Positions 51,198 through 59,782 of a stretch of DNA of 64,000 nt are shown here, piece after piece. The stretch lies in the NCBI RefSeq assembly GCF_011758655.1, contig NZ_JAAMPA010000001.1:3348001-3412000 (forward strand), written 5' to 3'. This DNA is from Modestobacter marinus (lineage in GTDB: Bacteria > Actinomycetota > Actinomycetes > Mycobacteriales > Geodermatophilaceae). A model generated the notes under the pieces. The model saw only the letters and a program-made list of their open reading frames with translations, did not search any database and was not told where the DNA came from. A program made the position numbers and the translations under genes. Within the stretch, counting starts at the first letter, position 1; each line of letters opens with the position of its first letter.

Positions 51198-52213
51198 TGC
51201 TGGCCCTCGCGGAGACTGGCCAGGTTGGCCCGCATGATCTCCAGGTAGTCCTCGCCCCGTGAGGCGTCGGTGAGCCCCTCGATGGGGTCCAGCTGCCGGG
51301 TCTGCGCGCCGGTCTCCCGCGCGACGGTCTCCGCGACGGCCGGGCTGACCAGCGTCTCGAAGTAGATGGTCGCCACGTCGTGCTCCCGGACGAACTCGGT
51401 CGCCTCGGTCAGCGCGTCGGTGGAGGGTTCCGCGTCCGGCGCCAGCCCGCTGATGCCGAACTGCTCCAGGCCGAAGGAGCCGGCGAGGTAGCCGAAGGCG
51501 GTGTGGCTGGTCACCAGCTCCCGGCTGGCGCAGTCGGCCAGGCCGGTGCGGAACTCCTCGTCCAGCTGCTCGAGCTCGGCGCGCAGCTCCGCGGCGTTGG
51601 CGGTGTACTCCTCGGCGTTGGCCTCGTCCACGGTGCCCAGGCGCTCGGCCAACGCGTCACCGACGTCGGCCATCCGCATCGGGTCGTGCCAGAAGTGCGG
51701 GTCGGTCACCACCTCGTCGGCGTGCCCCTCCTCGTCGACGTGCTCCTCCTCGTCGGCGTGCGCGTCTTCGTCGGCGTCTTCGTCGGCGTCCTCGTCGGCG
51801 TGCTCGTGGTCGTGGGCCTGGTAGGTGAGCGAGAGGTCGGCCGGCTCGCCGGCGTCGAAGGCGGAGTCGGCGGCCTGCTGCTCGATCGCGGCGTCCACGG
51901 CCGGCTGCAACGTCGGCAGGTGCACGACGACGTCGGCCTCGGCGACGGCGGCGACGTCCCGTGGGGTGAGCTCGTACTCGTGCGGCTCGGCGCCGTCCGG
52001 GGTGAGGGAGGTGACGTCGGCCAGGTCCCCGGCCACCTGCTCGCTGAGCCACGCGAGCGGGTAGAACGCCGCCACGACCGTCAGCCCGCCGTCGTCGGTG
52101 CCGGCGTCGGCGTCGGCGGTGCCGGAACAGCCGGCCAGTGCCACGGCCGTGGCGCAGGCGAGGGTCACCGTGGACAGCGAGCGGGAGGTGGTGCGTCGGG
52201 AGGAGGACGGCAT
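51188..52213 (-). CDS. znuA: Zinc-binding lipoprotein of the ZnuABC importer
   Basis: 341 residues from ATG 52213. A signal peptide ends in VALAGC, a lipobox. EPHEYELTP, DPHFWHDP, TSHTAFGYL and LDPIEGL provide the three His and one acidic ligand of the cluster A-I family, and an acidic His/Asp/Glu loop lies between residues about 150 and 185, as in zinc ZnuA proteins. The DNA of the loop is a set of short GTCGTC/CTCGTCGGCG-type repeats. -10 GACGAT ends six bases before the ATG, so the mRNA is probably leaderless. An earlier in-frame ATG (52261) lies upstream of the promoter and is rejected. Confidence 0.94.
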   Translation of the reverse strand: MPSSSRRTTSRSLSTVTLACATAVALAGCSGTADADAGTDDGGLTVVAAFYPLAWLSEQVAGDLADVTSLTPDGAEPHEYELTPRDVAAVAEADVVVHLPTLQPAVDAAIEQQAADSAFDAGEPADLSLTYQAHDHEHADEDADEDADEDAHADEEEHVDEEGHADEVVTDPHFWHDPMRMADVGDALAERLGTVDEANAEEYTANAAELRAELEQLDEEFRTGLADCASRELVTSHTAFGYLAGSFGLEQFGISGLAPDAEPSTDALTEATEFVREHDVATIYFETLVSPAVAETVARETGAQTRQLDPIEGLTDASRGEDYLEIMRANLASLREGQQCS

Positions 52214-52219
52214 GGCCCG

Positions 52220-52248
52220 ATCGTCGCCATGATGAGAATCATTGTCAA
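52220..52248 (-). promoter_or_regulatory. znuA promoter with perfect Zur-like box
   Basis: Minus strand: -35 TTGACA (52248-52243, consensus), 17 bases, -10 GACGAT (52225-52220). TGAGAATCATTGTCA at 52233-52247 fits TGAnAATnATTnTCA at all 12 fixed positions and covers the -35 and spacer. Zinc-bound Zur would block znuACB transcription. Confidence 0.85.
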
Positions 52249-52273
52249 ATAAGGCGATCATGGGAAGGGCCGC

Positions 52274-54064
52274 TCAACCCACCGCAGCGGGCTGCTGCGG
52301 GGACGGGGCCGTCGTCCCGGTCGCCACCGGTGCCGGTGTGGCCGGCCGCCGCTGCCTGCGGCTGAGCCCGGACAGCGACACCGCGAGCACGGCGGCGGTC
52401 ACCAGCGCGCCGGTCGGGGCGAGCACCGCCCACGGCGCCCGCTCCACGTAGGGCATCCCCTCGGCCAGCAGCAGACCCCACTCGGGGGTCGGCGGCGCCG
52501 CCCCCAGGCCGAGGAAGCCCAGCGCGGCCAGCGCCAGGGCGATGCCCGGCAGCCGCAGCACGGCGTTGCGGGCGGCGGCGGGCAGCACCGCGGGCACCAC
52601 GTAGCGCCAGGTGATCGCCGCCGGCCCCACCCCGAGCACCGGCAGCACGGTCACGTGCCGCTGCCGCCGGACCTCCTCCGATGCGGCCGCCACGTAGGCG
52701 GCGATCGGCGCCCACGCCACCAGGGCCACGGCCAGGGCCGCTCCGGACTGCGACGTGCCCAGCACCGCGGCGACCAGCACGCCGACGATCACCGGGGGAG
52801 CGGCGTTGGCCACCTCCACCGGCCCGACGGACGCCCGGGGGACCAGCCCCACCAGGACGCCGACCACCAGGGTGGCCACGACCACCAGCGCCGCCGTCCC
52901 GACGGTCTGCACCGCACCGTGCGCCACGCGGGCCAGCAGGTCCCGCCCGCTCGCGTCGGCACCGAAGGGCAGGGCGGCGCTGGGCGCGGCCAGCCGGGGA
53001 TGTGCGGAGACGAAGGGGTCGCGCCCCAGTCCGGCGGCGACGACGCCCGCCAGGAGCGCGGCGGCACCGGCCGGCAGCAACCAGTCGCGGCGGCGGGACG
53101 GGGTGGCGCGGGCCGGCACCGGCACGCTGCCGCTGCGCAGCGCCCGCCCCAGCAAGAGCGCCCGGGTGAGCGCGGCCAGGCCGCCGAGGACCGCGGACAC
53201 CCCGAGCAGCAGCAGCATGCCCGCCTGCAGGGTCGGCAGGTCCTGCGCCTGCGCGGCACCCAGCACCGCCCGTCCCAGCCCGGGGACGGCGAACACCTCC
53301 TCGACGGCGACGGCCCCACCGGTGAGGCCGACGAGCACCAGCGCCACCTGGGTGGTCAGCGCGGGCAGCGTGCGGCGCACCAGGGCCCGGGCGAGCTGCC
53401 CGGTCGAGGCGCCGGCCACCTGCCAGGTGGCCACCCAGCGCTCGGTGCCGGTGACGCTCAGCCCGTCGGCCACCAGGCGGCCGATCAGCCCGCCGGCCGG
53501 CAGGCCCATGGCCAGCGCCGGGAGCACCACCGAGGGCAGCCCGGTCCAGCCGTAGGGCTCGAACCAGCCCAGCCACACCGCCCCGACCAGGAGCAGCACC
53601 GAGGCCAGCAGGAACTCCGGCAGCGCGGTGAGCGCGGCGCCCGCGGCACCACCGGTCCGCCCGGACCGGCCGCGGGCGACCCGGCGCAACGGGGGCACGC
53701 ACAACAGTGCCGCGGTGACCAGGGCCACCACGAGCGCGGAGCCCATGAGCGTCACCGACACCCCGAGGGCGCGGATGATGCCCGGGCCCACGGGTCCGCC
53801 GGAGATCCAGGAGGTGCCCAGGTCGCCGCGCAGCAGCCCGGACAGCCAGTGCCCGAGCAGTCCCAGCGGCCCGGCGTCCAGACCGAGCTCGGCCCGGATC
53901 GCCGCCAGCGCCTCCGGGGTCGCCTCCTGCTCGGCCGAGCGTGCCCGGAGGATCGACAGCTCCGGGCTGCGCCCGGACAGCCAGGGCAGCACCCCGACCA
54001 GGGCGACCACGCCGAGGACGGTGGCCACCCGGGACGCAGCGGTCACCCATCCCCGGCGCGGCAC
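52274..54064 (-). CDS. Fused two-domain permease of a Dpp/Nik/Cnt-type ABC importer (copy A)
   Basis: 596 residues from GTG 54064, with two complete permease units in one chain. Unit 1 (about 1-300) has DLGTSWISGGPV and the coupling loop GASTGQLARALVRRTLPAL; unit 2 (about 325-560) has GADASGRDLLARVAHG and LGVGPAAITWRYVVPAVLPA. In most systems these are separate DppB and DppC (CntB/CntC, NikB/NikC) proteins. It is the last gene of importer A, four bases after the substrate-binding protein and 60 bases before znuA on the same strand. A parallel fusion begins at 62591. Confidence 0.88.
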   Translation of the reverse strand: MPRRGWVTAASRVATVLGVVALVGVLPWLSGRSPELSILRARSAEQEATPEALAAIRAELGLDAGPLGLLGHWLSGLLRGDLGTSWISGGPVGPGIIRALGVSVTLMGSALVVALVTAALLCVPPLRRVARGRSGRTGGAAGAALTALPEFLLASVLLLVGAVWLGWFEPYGWTGLPSVVLPALAMGLPAGGLIGRLVADGLSVTGTERWVATWQVAGASTGQLARALVRRTLPALTTQVALVLVGLTGGAVAVEEVFAVPGLGRAVLGAAQAQDLPTLQAGMLLLLGVSAVLGGLAALTRALLLGRALRSGSVPVPARATPSRRRDWLLPAGAAALLAGVVAAGLGRDPFVSAHPRLAAPSAALPFGADASGRDLLARVAHGAVQTVGTAALVVVATLVVGVLVGLVPRASVGPVEVANAAPPVIVGVLVAAVLGTSQSGAALAVALVAWAPIAAYVAAASEEVRRQRHVTVLPVLGVGPAAITWRYVVPAVLPAAARNAVLRLPGIALALAALGFLGLGAAPPTPEWGLLLAEGMPYVERAPWAVLAPTGALVTAAVLAVSLSGLSRRQRRPATPAPVATGTTAPSPQQPAAVG

Positions 54065-54068
54065 CGGG

Positions 54069-55577
54069 TCAGCCCTCCCCGAGGGTGGTCTCGCTGGTGA
54101 TCAGCGCCCGCTCCCGCGGGTCGCGGACCGCGCCGGACACCCCGGCGGCCTCGCCCTGGATGACCCGCTCGTGCAGCATCGGCACGGCGGCACCGGTGTC
54201 CAGGATCGCCCGCTCGGCGTCGATCACCGCCTGCTGGCGCTGCGGGCCGGGCTCCGCGGCCGCGGCCACCTCCAGGGCGGCGTCCACGGCGGGGTCGCAC
54301 AGCTGGGCGATGTTGAACGAGCCCTCGCAGGCGAAGTCGCTGTACATGTAGGCGACCGGGTCGCCGGAGTCCAGCACCGTCGCCCGGGACAGGATGAACG
54401 CGTCGAACGCCCCGGCCAGGGCGTCGGCCTCGATGAACGCGTACTCCCGCACGTCCTGCTCCACGGTGAACCCGACGGCCTCCAGCTGCTGCTCCAGCAG
54501 CACGGCGACCTCGGGCAGCTCCGCCCGGTCGGTGAAGGTGCCCAGCGTGATCGTGGTGCCGGCCGGGACGGCGGGCGCGGACGGGTCCGCCCGGTCCTCG
54601 CGCAGCTCGGCGGCCCAGGGGATCGCCGGGCCCAGCAGGCCCTCGGCGATGTCGGCGCGGCCCTCGTAGACGGTGTCCACGATCGTCGCCCGGTCGACGG
54701 CGGCCCGGGCCGCGGCGCGCACCGCCGGGTCGGCGAACGGTCCGGAGGTGGTGTTGAGGTACAGGGTGTTGGTGCGCGGCATCGGCACCTCGTGCACCAG
54801 TTCCTCGTCGATCAGCCCGGCCTGCGAGACCGGCACCGCCTCGGCGATGTCGGCGGTGCCGGTGCGCAGCGAGGCGGCCCGTGCGGTGCCGTCGGGGACG
54901 AAGGAGACGTCGATGCCGGCGGCCGCGGCGGGGTCGCCCCAGTAGCCGTCGAAGCGGTCCAGGGTCGCGCCGGAGGTGCCGTCCACGGCGACGAGCTCGA
55001 ACGGTCCGGTGCCGTGCCCGACCGGGTCGACCCGGCCGTCGGTGCCGTAGGCGGCCGCGGCCAGCACCGCCAGCTGCGGGCTGGACAGCCGCTGCGGGAC
55101 CAGCGGGTCGGCCTCGCCGGTGGTCACCACGACGTCCTGCCCGTCGGCCTCGGCGGTCAGCTCGACGCCGTCCAGGATCCGCGGCCGGGGCGAGGCCTGG
55201 TCGGCAGCGGTCAGCGCTGCGGCGGCCTGCTCCGCGGTCAGCTCGGTGCCGTCGTGGAACTCGACCCCCTCGCGCACGGTGAACCGCCAGGTCAGGTCGT
55301 CGATCTGGGTCCACTCGGTGGCCAGCGCCGGCTGGGCGTCGCCGTCGGGGTCCAGGACCACCAGCGTCTCGGCCGTGCTCCACCGGGACAGCTTGAAGGC
55401 GTCGTCGGTCAGCGGGTTCAGCCCCGAGCGCGGTGGCTGCAGCATGGCCAGGGAGATGCGGGCGTCGCCGGCGGCATCGGTGCCGCCGCCGGCGGGGGAG
55501 CTGCTGAAGCAGCCGCTGGTGAGCAGGGCGACCGAGGCGCCCAGGACGAGTACGCGGGTGGTGCGGGAGGGGGACAT
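54069..55577 (-). CDS. Dpp/Cnt-type substrate-binding lipoprotein (copy A)
   Basis: 502 residues. Signal peptide with lipobox LLTSGC (about residue 23), then a family 5 binding-protein fold: LNPLTDDAFKLSRWSTAETL, EFHDGTELTAEQAAAAL, ADIAEGLLGPAIPW and CEGSFNIAQLCDPAVDAAL with two Cys that may pair. It lacks any obvious signature for peptides. Its paralogue in importer B is clearly similar in the C-terminal half (CEGSYNLARLCDPAVDAAV). Family members bind peptides, nickel or metallophore-metal complexes; the zinc context favours the last. Confidence 0.9.
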   Translation of the reverse strand: MSPSRTTRVLVLGASVALLTSGCFSSSPAGGGTDAAGDARISLAMLQPPRSGLNPLTDDAFKLSRWSTAETLVVLDPDGDAQPALATEWTQIDDLTWRFTVREGVEFHDGTELTAEQAAAALTAADQASPRPRILDGVELTAEADGQDVVVTTGEADPLVPQRLSSPQLAVLAAAAYGTDGRVDPVGHGTGPFELVAVDGTSGATLDRFDGYWGDPAAAAGIDVSFVPDGTARAASLRTGTADIAEAVPVSQAGLIDEELVHEVPMPRTNTLYLNTTSGPFADPAVRAAARAAVDRATIVDTVYEGRADIAEGLLGPAIPWAAELREDRADPSAPAVPAGTTITLGTFTDRAELPEVAVLLEQQLEAVGFTVEQDVREYAFIEADALAGAFDAFILSRATVLDSGDPVAYMYSDFACEGSFNIAQLCDPAVDAALEVAAAAEPGPQRQQAVIDAERAILDTGAAVPMLHERVIQGEAAGVSGAVRDPRERALITSETTLGEG

Positions 55578-55616
55578 CGGTCCGATCTCTGTTGGGGTGT
55601 GCCGGGGCGGTGCGGG

Positions 55617-56417
55617 TCAGACGGGGAGGGTGGGGACGGCGGCGAGCAGCTCGCGGGTCCTCGGGTGGTCGGGGGAGGCGAGCAGGTCGGCGGTGGGCCG
55701 GTCCTCGAGCACCCGGCCATCGCCCAGCACCACCGTGCGGTCGCACAGCCGGGCGACGACGGCCAGGTCGTGGGAGACCAGCAGCAGGCCCAGCCCCTGC
55801 CGGGCCGACAGCTCGGCGAGCACCTCGACCACCTGGTCGCGCACGGGGAGGTCCAGCCCGCTGACCGGTTCGTCGGCCAGCAGCAGCGCCGGGCCGGGGG
55901 CCAGTGCCCGGGCCAGGGCGACCCGCTGGGCCTGCCCGCCGGAGAGCTCCCCGGGCCGCCGACCGGCGAGCTCGGGGTCCAGGCCCACGCGCCGCAGGGC
56001 GGTGGCCACCGTGGCGTCGTGGTCGCCGGGCACCTGCAGGTGGCGCAGCGGCACCGCGACCAGGTCGCGGACGGTCGCGCGCGGGTCCAGCGAGCCGGCC
56101 GGGTCCTGGGGCACGTACTGGACGAGTCGGCGGTACCAGCGCAGCGACGCCGTCGGGCCCGGCCGGACGGGGCGGCCGGCGAAGGTGACCGTGCCGCGGT
56201 CGGGGCTCTCCAGGCCGAGCAGGCAGCGCAGCAGCGTCGACTTGCCCGAGCCCGACGTGCCGACCAGGCCGACCCGCTCGCCGGCGCCGACCCGCAGGTC
56301 GACGGCCTGCAGGGCGGTGACGACGTCCCGTGGGCCCCAGGGTCGGGCACGGGGCAGCGCGTAGCTGCGCTCGATGCCCGTGGCGGAGAGGACCGGGTCG
56401 ACGGCCGGAACGCTCAC
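55617..56417 (-). CDS. ABC importer ATP-binding protein, NikE/CntF-like (copy A)
   Basis: 266 residues from GTG 56417, overlapping the upstream ATPase stop by four bases. Walker A GTSGSGKST, Q-loop YVPQDP, signature LSGGQAQR and Walker B LLADEPVSGLD are present. It has no C-terminal oligopeptide extension with Cys residues, so its size matches NikE/CntF rather than OppF. It should pair with the neighbour to form an ATPase heterodimer. Confidence 0.9.
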   Translation of the reverse strand: MSVPAVDPVLSATGIERSYALPRARPWGPRDVVTALQAVDLRVGAGERVGLVGTSGSGKSTLLRCLLGLESPDRGTVTFAGRPVRPGPTASLRWYRRLVQYVPQDPAGSLDPRATVRDLVAVPLRHLQVPGDHDATVATALRRVGLDPELAGRRPGELSGGQAQRVALARALAPGPALLLADEPVSGLDLPVRDQVVEVLAELSARQGLGLLLVSHDLAVVARLCDRTVVLGDGRVLEDRPTADLLASPDHPRTRELLAAVPTLPV

Positions 56418-57232
56418 GACGTCGCTCCGACCGGGGTCGGGAGTGCGCCGGCGCGGGCGGCGCGGACCAGCGCGGCGGTCTGCTCGTGCTGCGGGTCGCT
56501 CAGCAGCCGGGTGATCGGGGCGTCCTCGACCACGGTCCCCTCGTGCAGCACCACCGCGCGGTCGCACAGCGCGGCCGCGACCGCGAGGTCGTGGGTGATG
56601 AACAGCAGGGCCGTGTCCCGGGTGGCCTCGCGGAGCAGGGCGACCACCTGCGCCTGGGTGACCAGGTCGAGCGCGGTGGTCGGCTCGTCGGCGACCACGA
56701 GCCCGGCGCGGGAGGCGAGCGCCAGGGCGATGCAGACGCGCTGCCGCTGGCCGCCGGACAGCTCCCCCGGCGTGCTGGCGAGCACCCGACGGGAGTCGGT
56801 CAGCCCGACCGTCGCGAGCAGCCCGGCGCGCTCCCGGTCGAGCGCGGCGCCGCGGAGCCCACGGTGGGCGCGCAGCGGCAGGGCCAGCTGCGCGCCCACG
56901 GCGACCAGTGGGTTCAGGGCCGCCGCCGGGTCCTGCCCCACCCCGGCGACGCGGGCGGCGGGCGGCCGGCGGGCGGGTGCCCGCCCGGTGACGTCGACGC
57001 CGGCCACGTGCACGCTGCCGCCGACCTCGGCGCCGGCGGGCAGGGTGCCCAGCACCGCCGCGGCGGTCAGCGACTTCCCGGACCCGGAGGCGCCGATGAG
57101 CGCCACCCGTTCGGTCCCCGCGACCTCGAGCCGGACCCCGTGCACCAGCCGGCGGCCGCTCACGGCGACCGTGAGGCCGTCGACGAGGAGGGCCGGTGAG
57201 CGGCCCTGCGACGAAGCTGGAGCGACAATCAT
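56414..57232 (-). CDS. ABC importer ATP-binding protein, NikD/CntD-like (copy A, first gene)
   Basis: 272 residues from ATG 57232 (MIVAPASSQGRSPALL). Walker A GASGSGKSL, signature LSGGQRQR and Walker B LVVADEPTTALD. The start codon lies inside a Zur-like box (57224-57236), and -10 TATCTT ends seven bases before the ATG, which suggests a leaderless mRNA. First gene of importer A (ATPase-ATPase-binding protein-permease). Longer in-frame starts run to 57406 but through the box and promoter. Confidence 0.87.
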   Translation of the reverse strand: MIVAPASSQGRSPALLVDGLTVAVSGRRLVHGVRLEVAGTERVALIGASGSGKSLTAAAVLGTLPAGAEVGGSVHVAGVDVTGRAPARRPPAARVAGVGQDPAAALNPLVAVGAQLALPLRAHRGLRGAALDRERAGLLATVGLTDSRRVLASTPGELSGGQRQRVCIALALASRAGLVVADEPTTALDLVTQAQVVALLREATRDTALLFITHDLAVAAALCDRAVVLHEGTVVEDAPITRLLSDPQHEQTAALVRAARAGALPTPVGATS

Positions 57233-57245
57233 TGTCGTCAAGATA
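57224..57245 (-). promoter_or_regulatory. Zur-like box and -10 over the start of importer A
   Basis: CGACAATCATTGTCG (57223-57237) is a palindrome around one central base and matches TGAnAATnATTnTCA at 10 of 12 fixed positions. On the minus strand -10 TATCTT (57245-57240) is followed by seven bases and the ATG at 57232. The -35 is weak. Zur would cover the transcription and translation start of importer A. Confidence 0.8.
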
Positions 57246-57298
57246 GCCGATGACGTTCGCCCGGTCGCCGGCTGCCCTCCCCGGGCCGGTCGCCTTCC

Positions 57299-57320
57299 TG
57301 CAAACGGCTTGCAATACGGT
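57299..57320 (+). promoter_or_regulatory. Possible promoter and operator of importer B operon
   Basis: TGCAA-N5-TTGCA inverted repeat (57299-57313) lies just before a TAnnnT -10, TACGGT (57315-57320). No good -35 is seen, so an activator or repressor could bind the repeat. It does not match the Zur pattern. Confidence 0.45.
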
Positions 57321-57396
57321 TCCCGGTGCGAGACCCCCTCGCGGCCCGGCTCGAGCGCTCCCACGCCGCCGGCACGACCCCACCAGGAGGAACCCC

Positions 57397-58209
57397 TTGG
57401 CCGCACGCACCCCCTCCGGTCGCCGGGTGGGCGCCGTCCGCCCCGAGCTGGCCGACCTGCTCCGTCCCACCGGGGTGCTCCCGCAGTCGGCCGGCAGCGT
57501 CGCCGAGGCGCGCGAGCTGCTCGCCCGGGACGGCGCGGTCGTGGTGGCCGAGCCCGGCCCCGGGCCCGAGGCGCTGCCGGTGGTGGCCGCGCAGGTCTAC
57601 GGCGACCGCTTGCGGCAGCTGTTCGCCGTCCGCCCGCTGCGCCAGCAGGCCGGTGAGCTGCTCGGGCTGCACAGTGACGGGGCGTACGTGGTGGTCGACG
57701 TGCACGGCCGCACGGTCAGCCTGCGCGACCCGGACGAGGACGGGCTGCTGCAGCGCTGCGTCCGGCCGGCACCCGAGGGCGGGGACTCCTTCCTGGTCGA
57801 CGGGTACGCCCTGGTCGACGCGCTGGCCACCGGGTGCCCGGAGCTGCACGCCTTCCTGACCGGCACCGACGTCGACTACTTCGGCGGCTGGCAGACCGCA
57901 CCCCACGAGGTCCCGCGCACCCCCTTGGTGCGCCGGCTGGTCGAGCACACCCGGGCCGGCCGCCGCGTGGTGCGGGCCAGCGAGACCGCCGTCCCGGTGC
58001 CGCGCGAGCCGTGCGCCGCCGAGCACGAGGCGCACCTGGACCTGTGGGCCGACGTGCTGGCCACCGCCGTGGACGTGGTGCCGCACTTCCGGCTGGAGGC
58101 CGGCGAGGTGCTGGTCGTCGACAACTACCGCTGCCTGCACGGCCGCGACCCCTTCACCGGCCAGCGGGACGTCGACGTGCTGACCGTGCTGACCGCGGAC
58201 GCCTGGTGA
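57397..58209 (+). CDS. TauD/TfdA-type Fe(II)/2-oxoglutarate oxygenase
   Basis: 270 residues from TTG 57397, with AGGAGG six bases upstream; longer in-frame starts lack a site. The 2-His-1-carboxylate metal triad is visible as H92-S-D94 (LLGLHSDGAYV) and H248 (CLHGRDPF), with Arg250 in place to bind 2-oxoglutarate. Such enzymes hydroxylate small molecules including amino acids; CAS-like and TfdA-type members act on siderophore or antibiotic precursors. It is first in importer B and coupled by GTGA to an ATPase gene, so hydroxylation of the transported compound or its precursor is a plausible role. No substrate can be named. Confidence 0.87.
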   Translation: MAARTPSGRRVGAVRPELADLLRPTGVLPQSAGSVAEARELLARDGAVVVAEPGPGPEALPVVAAQVYGDRLRQLFAVRPLRQQAGELLGLHSDGAYVVVDVHGRTVSLRDPDEDGLLQRCVRPAPEGGDSFLVDGYALVDALATGCPELHAFLTGTDVDYFGGWQTAPHEVPRTPLVRRLVEHTRAGRRVVRASETAVPVPREPCAAEHEAHLDLWADVLATAVDVVPHFRLEAGEVLVVDNYRCLHGRDPFTGQRDVDVLTVLTADAW

Positions 58210-59003
58210 CCGACGGCCTCCCTCTGCTGCGGGTGCGGGACCTCACCATCGGCTTCGCCGGGCGCACCGTGGTGGCCGGCGTCTCCTTCGACGTCGCCGC
58301 GGGGGAACGGGTCGCCCTGGTCGGCGCCTCCGGCTCGGGCAAGACGCTGACCACGCTGGCGCTGCTCGGGCTCCTCCCGCCCGACGCCGAGGTGTCCGGC
58401 AGTGTCCAGCTGGCCGGCACCGAGGTGGTGGGCGCCGCCGAGCGGGACCTGCGTCCGCTGCGCGGGCCGGTCACCGCCCTCGTGCCGCAGGACCCGGGCA
58501 CGTCGCTCAACCCGCAGGTGCGGGTGGGCCGGCAGGTGGCCGCGCCGCTGCGCCGGGCCGGCGTGGGTCGCCGGCCGGCCGCGGCCCGGGCAGACGAGCT
58601 GCTGGCGGAGATGCGGCTGCCGGCCGGCACCGGGCGGCGGTTCCCGGTGCAGCTCTCCGGCGGGCAGCGGCAGCGGGCCGCGCTCGCCATGGCGCTGGCC
58701 GGGGCACCCCGGCTGCTGGTCGCCGACGAGCCGACGTCCGCGCTGGACGCCACCGCCCAGCACGGCGTGCTCGCGGTGCTCGGCCGCGCCACCCGTGAGC
58801 GCGGCGCCGGGCTGCTGCTGGTCACCCACGACCTGGCCGCCGCGGCGACCACCTGCGACCGGGTGCTGGTGCTCGACGAGGGCCGGCTGCTCGCCGACGG
58901 GCCGCTGCGCGAGGTGCTGGCCGGGCACGCCCATCCGGCGGTGCGCGCGCTGGTCGAGGCCACCGCCGCGCTCAGCCCGCCGGCCCTGGTGGGTGCCCGG
59001 TGA
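58206..59003 (+). CDS. ABC importer ATP-binding protein, NikD/CntD-like (copy B)
   Basis: 265 residues from GTG 58206, overlapping the oxygenase stop (GTGA). Walker A GASGSGKTL, Q-loop LVPQDPGTSL, signature LSGGQRQR and Walker B LLVADEPTSALD. Paralogue of the copy A ATPase at 56414. It ends with a GTGA overlap into the second ATPase gene. Confidence 0.9.
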   Translation: MTDGLPLLRVRDLTIGFAGRTVVAGVSFDVAAGERVALVGASGSGKTLTTLALLGLLPPDAEVSGSVQLAGTEVVGAAERDLRPLRGPVTALVPQDPGTSLNPQVRVGRQVAAPLRRAGVGRRPAAARADELLAEMRLPAGTGRRFPVQLSGGQRQRAALAMALAGAPRLLVADEPTSALDATAQHGVLAVLGRATRERGAGLLLVTHDLAAAATTCDRVLVLDEGRLLADGPLREVLAGHAHPAVRALVEATAALSPPALVGAR

Positions 59004-59782
59004 GCCCAGAGCTGGTGAGCGCAGAGCCGCTGCTGGCCGCCCGCGGGCTGACCCGCCGGTACCGGGGCAGCGACGTCCCGGCGCTGGACGGCGTCGACCT
59101 GGTGGTCGGCGCCGGGCGGCGGGTGGCCGTGGTCGGGGAGTCCGGTGCCGGCAAGTCCACCCTCACCCGGCTGCTGCTCGCGCTGGAGCGCCCCGACGCC
59201 GGGGAGGTCACCTACCGCGGACGGCCGGTGCACCCGGGCCGGCCGCGCTCGCTGCACTGGTTCCGCCGGGCGGTCCAGGTGGTGCCCCAGGACCCCGGCC
59301 GTTCGCTGAGCCCGCGGATGCGGGTCGGGGAGGCCGTCGCCGAGCCGCTGCGCTGCCTGCGGGTGGCCGGGGACCACCGTGCCCGGGTCGCCGAGCTGCT
59401 GCTCGCGGTCGGGCTCGACCCGGACGCCGCGACGCGGCTGCCGAACGAGTTCTCCGGCGGCCAGCGCCAGCGGATCGCGCTGGCCCGCGCGCTCGCCCCG
59501 CGCCCGGAGGTGCTGATCGCCGACGAGCCGGTCAGCGCGCTGGACGCCGCCGTCCGGCTCCAGGTGGTCGACCTGCTGCGCGAGGTCAGCGACGCCGAGG
59601 GCGTGGCGCTGCTGGTCGTCTCGCACGACCTGGGCGTGGTCGCCGCGCTCTGCTCCGACGTCGTGGTGCTCGCCGGCGGCCGGGTCGCCGAGGCCGGGCC
59701 GACCGACCGGGTGCTCACCGACCCGGTCAGCCGCGAGGCGCACGCGCTGGTCGCCGCCGTCCCGCGGCTGGTGCTGGCGTGA
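59000..59782 (+). CDS. ABC importer ATP-binding protein, NikE/CntF-like (copy B)
   Basis: 260 residues from GTG 59000. Walker A GESGAGKST, Q-loop VVPQDPGRSL, signature FSGGQRQR and Walker B VLIADEPVSALD. Lacks a C-terminal Cys-rich peptide-transporter extension. Coupled on both sides by four-base overlaps. Confidence 0.9.
   Translation: MSPELVSAEPLLAARGLTRRYRGSDVPALDGVDLVVGAGRRVAVVGESGAGKSTLTRLLLALERPDAGEVTYRGRPVHPGRPRSLHWFRRAVQVVPQDPGRSLSPRMRVGEAVAEPLRCLRVAGDHRARVAELLLAVGLDPDAATRLPNEFSGGQRQRIALARALAPRPEVLIADEPVSALDAAVRLQVVDLLREVSDAEGVALLVVSHDLGVVAALCSDVVVLAGGRVAEAGPTDRVLTDPVSREAHALVAAVPRLVLA

Noticed and set aside
57299-57320. A second Zur box for importer B
   Set aside because: The AT-richer repeat here (TGCAA-N5-TTGCA) does not fit TGAnAATnATTnTCA, so it is listed only as an unknown operator.
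53628-57656. 1342-codon open frame on the plus strand
   Set aside because: Antisense to the whole of importer A, whose genes have clear motifs; low-complexity translation.
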